Source: G051903925 sp051903925 (GTDB lineage Bacteria; Pseudomonadota; Alphaproteobacteria; Zavarziniales; Zavarziniaceae). Taken from it: a stretch of DNA of 64,000 nt. Location of the stretch: NCBI RefSeq assembly GCF_051903925.1, contig NZ_CP173678.1, positions 3,906,001 through 3,970,000 on the forward strand, in the 5' to 3' direction. Under the pieces are notes generated by a model. The model was not told the origin of the DNA, made no database searches, and saw nothing but the letters and a program-made list of their open reading frames with translations. Shown here piece after piece: positions 61,307-64,000 of the stretch. The position numbers were made by a program, and so were the translations under genes. Positions within the stretch are counted from its first letter, which is position 1; each line of letters starts with the position of its first letter.

Positions 61307-62932
61307 GTGGACCGCCATCCCGATCGTCCCCCCGGTGTCGATGCCGAGCGTTGCGGCATCGACCCGGCGGCGTTGCCCGACGCCGGCGCCATCGCCCACC
61401 CAACGGCTGCCGCGCCGCCCCCAGGCACAGCCGTCCCGGGCGATGGCGTGGGACGGGCAACCGCCGTGGAGGGGGCCTGCGCGTCCGGCGACACGCTGCG
61501 GCAGGCGGCTGAGCAGGCCGGCAAGGGCGAGATCCTGGCCCGCTATGCCGCCGACTATCCGCGGGGCCCGCACGACCAGCCGCAAAGCATGTGCCCGGCC
61601 TTCGGCTCGCTGCGCGTTGGCCTGCGCATGCGGCGCACGGCGACCGTCCTTTCGGGCTCGGCCTGCTGTGTCTACGGCCTGACCTTCACCTCCCACTTCT
61701 ATGGTGCGCGCCGCACCGTCGGCTACGTCCCCTTCAATTCCGAGACGCTGGTCACCGGCAAGCTGTTCGAGGACATCCGCGAGGCGGTGTTCAAGCTGGC
61801 GGACCCTGCCCTCTATGACACGATCGTGGTCACCAATCTGTGCGTGCCCACGGCCTCGGGCGTGCCGCTGCAACTCCTGCCGAAGGAGATCGACGGCGTT
61901 CGCGTGATCGGCATCGACGTTCCCGGCTTCGGCATTCCGACCCATGCGGAGGCCAAGGACGTGCTGGCCGGGGCGATGCTGAAATATGCCCGGGGCGAGG
62001 CGGAGCAGGGTCCGGTCGCGGCGCCGCGGGTGCGCAGCGAGCGGCCCACGATCACCCTGCTGGGCGAGATGTTCCCGGCCGACCCGGTCGGCATCGGCAT
62101 GCTGCTGGAGCCGCTGGGCCTGGCCGCCGGGCCGGTCGTGCCTACCCGCGAATGGCGCGAGCTCTATGCCGCGCTGGACTGCGCCGCGGTCGCGGCCATC
62201 CACCCGTTCTATACCGCCTCGATCCGCGAGTTCACGGCCGCCGGACGCGCGATCGTGCCCTCCGCGCCCGTCGGCTGCGATGGCACCGATGCCTGGCTCG
62301 AGGCGGTGGGCCAGGCCTGCAACCTGCCCCGCGCCCGGATCGACGCCGCGCGCAACGCGGCCCTGGGCCCGATCCGCGCGGCCCTGGCGGCGCGCCCGAT
62401 CCGCGGGCGCATCACCGTCTCGGGCTACGAGGGGTCGGAGCTGCTGGTGGCGCGACTGCTCGTCGAATCGGGCGCGGACGTCGCCTATGTCGGCACCGCC
62501 TGCCCGCAGACGCCGTGGTCGGAGCCCGACCGCGCCTGGCTCGACCAGCGCGGCGTGCCCGTGCAGTACCGGGCCTCGCTGGAGCAGGACCTGGCCGCGG
62601 TCGACGCCCTGACGCCGGACCTGGCGATCGGCACCACGCCCGTGGTCCAGCACGCCAAGGCACGGGGAATCCCGGCGCTCTACTTCACCAACCTGATCTC
62701 GGCCCGGCCGCTGATGGGCGTGGCCGGCGCCGGCTCGCTGGCGACCGTCGTCAATGCCGCCATGGCGGGCAAGGCGCGCTTCGACCGCATGACCGCCTTC
62801 TTCGAGGGCGTGGGCGACGGAGCGGCCGCCGGGGTGTGGGAGGACCTGCCCAGCGACCGGCCGGAGTTCAAGGCCCGCTACGCCAAGCAGCAGGCGGCCC
62901 TGCGCAAGTCGGAGGAGGCGGTGGGATGCTGA
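61307..62932 (+). CDS. bchY: chlorophyllide a reductase subunit Y
   Basis: 541 residues from GTG 61307, with GAGG at 61297-61300. The conserved region starts near residue 58 (ASGDTLRQAA), so about 55 residues form a non-conserved Pro/Ala-rich extension. NifD-like, with cluster cysteines at about 96 (SMCPAFG), 120 or 121 (SGSACCVYG) and 179 (TNLCVPT). It forms the catalytic heterotetramer with BchZ. bchZ overlaps its end by 7 bp. Confidence 0.95.
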   Translation: MDRHPDRPPGVDAERCGIDPAALPDAGAIAHPTAAAPPPGTAVPGDGVGRATAVEGACASGDTLRQAAEQAGKGEILARYAADYPRGPHDQPQSMCPAFGSLRVGLRMRRTATVLSGSACCVYGLTFTSHFYGARRTVGYVPFNSETLVTGKLFEDIREAVFKLADPALYDTIVVTNLCVPTASGVPLQLLPKEIDGVRVIGIDVPGFGIPTHAEAKDVLAGAMLKYARGEAEQGPVAAPRVRSERPTITLLGEMFPADPVGIGMLLEPLGLAAGPVVPTREWRELYAALDCAAVAAIHPFYTASIREFTAAGRAIVPSAPVGCDGTDAWLEAVGQACNLPRARIDAARNAALGPIRAALAARPIRGRITVSGYEGSELLVARLLVESGADVAYVGTACPQTPWSEPDRAWLDQRGVPVQYRASLEQDLAAVDALTPDLAIGTTPVVQHAKARGIPALYFTNLISARPLMGVAGAGSLATVVNAAMAGKARFDRMTAFFEGVGDGAAAGVWEDLPSDRPEFKARYAKQQAALRKSEEAVGC

Positions 62933-64000
62933 TCCTCGACCACGACCGGGCCGGCGGCTATTGGGGCGCCGTCTACGCCTTCACCGCGATCAAGGGCCTG
63001 CAGGTCATCATCGACGGACCCGTCGGCTGCGAGAACCTGCCCGTCACCTCGGTCCTGCACTATACCGACGCCCTGCCCCCGCACGAGCTGCCGATCGTCG
63101 TGACCGGCCTGGGCGAGGAGGAGCTGGGCAAGACGGGAACCGAGGGCGCGATGAAGCGCGCCTGGAGCACGCTCGACCCGCACCTGCCGGCGGTCGTCGT
63201 CACCGGCTCGATCGCCGAGATGATCGGCGGCGGTGTCACGCCCGAAGGCACGAACATCCAGCGCTTCCTGCCGCGCACGATCGACGAGGACCAGTGGCAG
63301 GCAGCCGACCGCGCGCTGACCTGGCTGTGGACCCAGTTCGGTCCCAAGAAGGTGCCGAAGGCCCGCGCCCGCAAGGAGGGCGAGCGCCCGCGCGTCAACC
63401 TGATCGGGCCGATGTACGGCACGTTCAACATGCCCTCCGACCTGGCCGAGATGCGCCGCCTGGTCGAAGGCATCGGGGCCCAGGTCAACATGGTCTTCCC
63501 GCTGGGCAGCCACCTGGCCGACATCCGCAACCTGGCGGATGCCGAGGTGAACGTCTGCCTGTACCGCGAGTTCGGCCGCAACCTGTGCGAGAAGCTGGAG
63601 CGTCCCTATCTCCAGGCGCCGATCGGCCTGGAGTCGACCACCGCCTTCCTGCGCACGCTGGGCGAGCTGACGGGCCTTGACCCCGAGCCGTTCATCACGC
63701 GCGAGAAGCACACGACGATCAAGCCGCTGTGGGACCTGTGGCGCTCCGTGACGCAGGACTTCTTCGGCACGGCCAGTTTCGCCGTCGTCGCGACCGACAC
63801 CTATGCCCGCGGCATCCGCAATTTCCTGGAAGCCGACATGGGCCTGCCCTGCACCTTCGCGTTCTCGCGCAAGGCAGGGGTCAAGCCGGACAACGCGGCC
63901 GTGCGCGCCGCGATCGCGGCCACCCCGCCGCTGGTGATGTTCGGCAGCTACAATGAGCGGATGTATCTGGCCGAGACGGGATCGCGTGCCGTCTACATCC
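62926..64000 (+). CDS. bchZ: chlorophyllide a reductase subunit Z, 5' part
   Basis: The frame opens at ATG 62926, after GGAGGAGG at 62911-62918, and runs past the right edge; about 358 codons are visible of the usual roughly 490. NifK-like, with the cluster ligand Cys35 in DGPVGCENLP, then GGVTPEGTNIQRFLPRTID, FNMPSDLAEMRRLVEGIG and LGSHLADIRNLADAEVN. It pairs with BchY. The puf genes often follow bchZ in related clusters but lie outside the window. Confidence 0.96.
   Translation, partial: MLILDHDRAGGYWGAVYAFTAIKGLQVIIDGPVGCENLPVTSVLHYTDALPPHELPIVVTGLGEEELGKTGTEGAMKRAWSTLDPHLPAVVVTGSIAEMIGGGVTPEGTNIQRFLPRTIDEDQWQAADRALTWLWTQFGPKKVPKARARKEGERPRVNLIGPMYGTFNMPSDLAEMRRLVEGIGAQVNMVFPLGSHLADIRNLADAEVNVCLYREFGRNLCEKLERPYLQAPIGLESTTAFLRTLGELTGLDPEPFITREKHTTIKPLWDLWRSVTQDFFGTASFAVVATDTYARGIRNFLEADMGLPCTFAFSRKAGVKPDNAAVRAAIAATPPLVMFGSYNERMYLAETGSRAVYI

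Overview
The window is very GC-rich (about 70% by eye) and looks like a chromosomal piece of a phototrophic alphaproteobacterium. A Rhodospirillales-like lineage is my inference, from the block types (tatABC; xseB-ispA-dxs-tlyA; DUF6111-CCA transferase-NUDIX-DUF1285; MoxR-DUF58-DUF4159) and from a purple-bacterial photosynthesis gene cluster at the right end. No rRNA, CRISPR array, transposase or integrase was seen. One tRNA gene (Ser, GCU anticodon) is present.

Layout. 1-6.3 kb: the N-terminus of an AAA/phosphotransferase-type protein, pdxH, a glycine-zipper lipoprotein, a DnaJ-type co-chaperone, fabI, aroC, a two-TM protein and a rhomboid protease. 6.3-14.6 kb (minus strand): a methyltransferase, an Fe-S 23S rRNA methyltransferase-like gene, tlyA, dxs, ispA, xseB, a histone-deacetylase-family hydrolase and a metallo-beta-lactamase-fold hydrolase. 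14.8-22.5 kb (minus strand): an orphan Flp pilin, tatABC, a ferric-iron-type ABC ATPase and permease, CCA-adding enzyme, DUF6111, CoA pyrophosphatase and DUF1285. 22.6-30.3 kb (plus strand): a MoxR/DUF58/BatA-DUF4159/large membrane protein cassette and a lipase-like hydrolase. 30.3-35.2 kb (minus strand): a livGFK-orf-HM branched-chain amino-acid-type ABC operon interrupted by a GC-rich palindromic repeat. 35.4-37.4 kb: tRNA-Ser, a single-domain response regulator, a PA2169/DUF2383 protein, a small secreted protein and a 103-bp palindromic element. 37.5-44.0 kb: SDR, class-C serine hydrolase, Baeyer-Villiger-type monooxygenase, acyl-CoA ligase and LysR, which together look like a ketone/ester degradation cluster. 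44.0-46.6 kb: an RTX calcium-binding protein split by a one-base frameshift. 46.9-50.7 kb: an OsmF-type osmolyte ABC system.

50.7-64.0 kb is the photosynthesis cluster: bchI-bchD-bchO, a small membrane protein, crtC and crtD (opposite strand), crtE-crtF, then bchC-bchX-bchY-bchZ, with bchZ cut by the window end. BchI/BchD are Mg-chelatase subunits. BchX/Y/Z reduce chlorophyllide a and BchC oxidises the hydroxyethyl side chain, giving bacteriochlorophyll a precursors. CrtE makes GGPP. CrtC, CrtD and CrtF carry out the hydration, desaturation and O-methylation of spheroidene/spirilloxanthin-type carotenoids. Four TGT-N12-ACA palindromes (one before bchI, one between crtD and crtE, two in tandem before bchC) match the PpsR/CrtJ operator, so the cluster is probably under aerobic/light repression. 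dxs and ispA, some 40 kb to the left, would supply the isoprenoid precursors.

Most interesting: the frameshifted RTX gene, crtC-like sequence that extends upstream of any canonical start inside crtD, the Baeyer-Villiger gene cluster, the two palindromic repeat elements, and a small unknown protein translationally coupled to the liv binding protein. I found no clearly unprecedented system.
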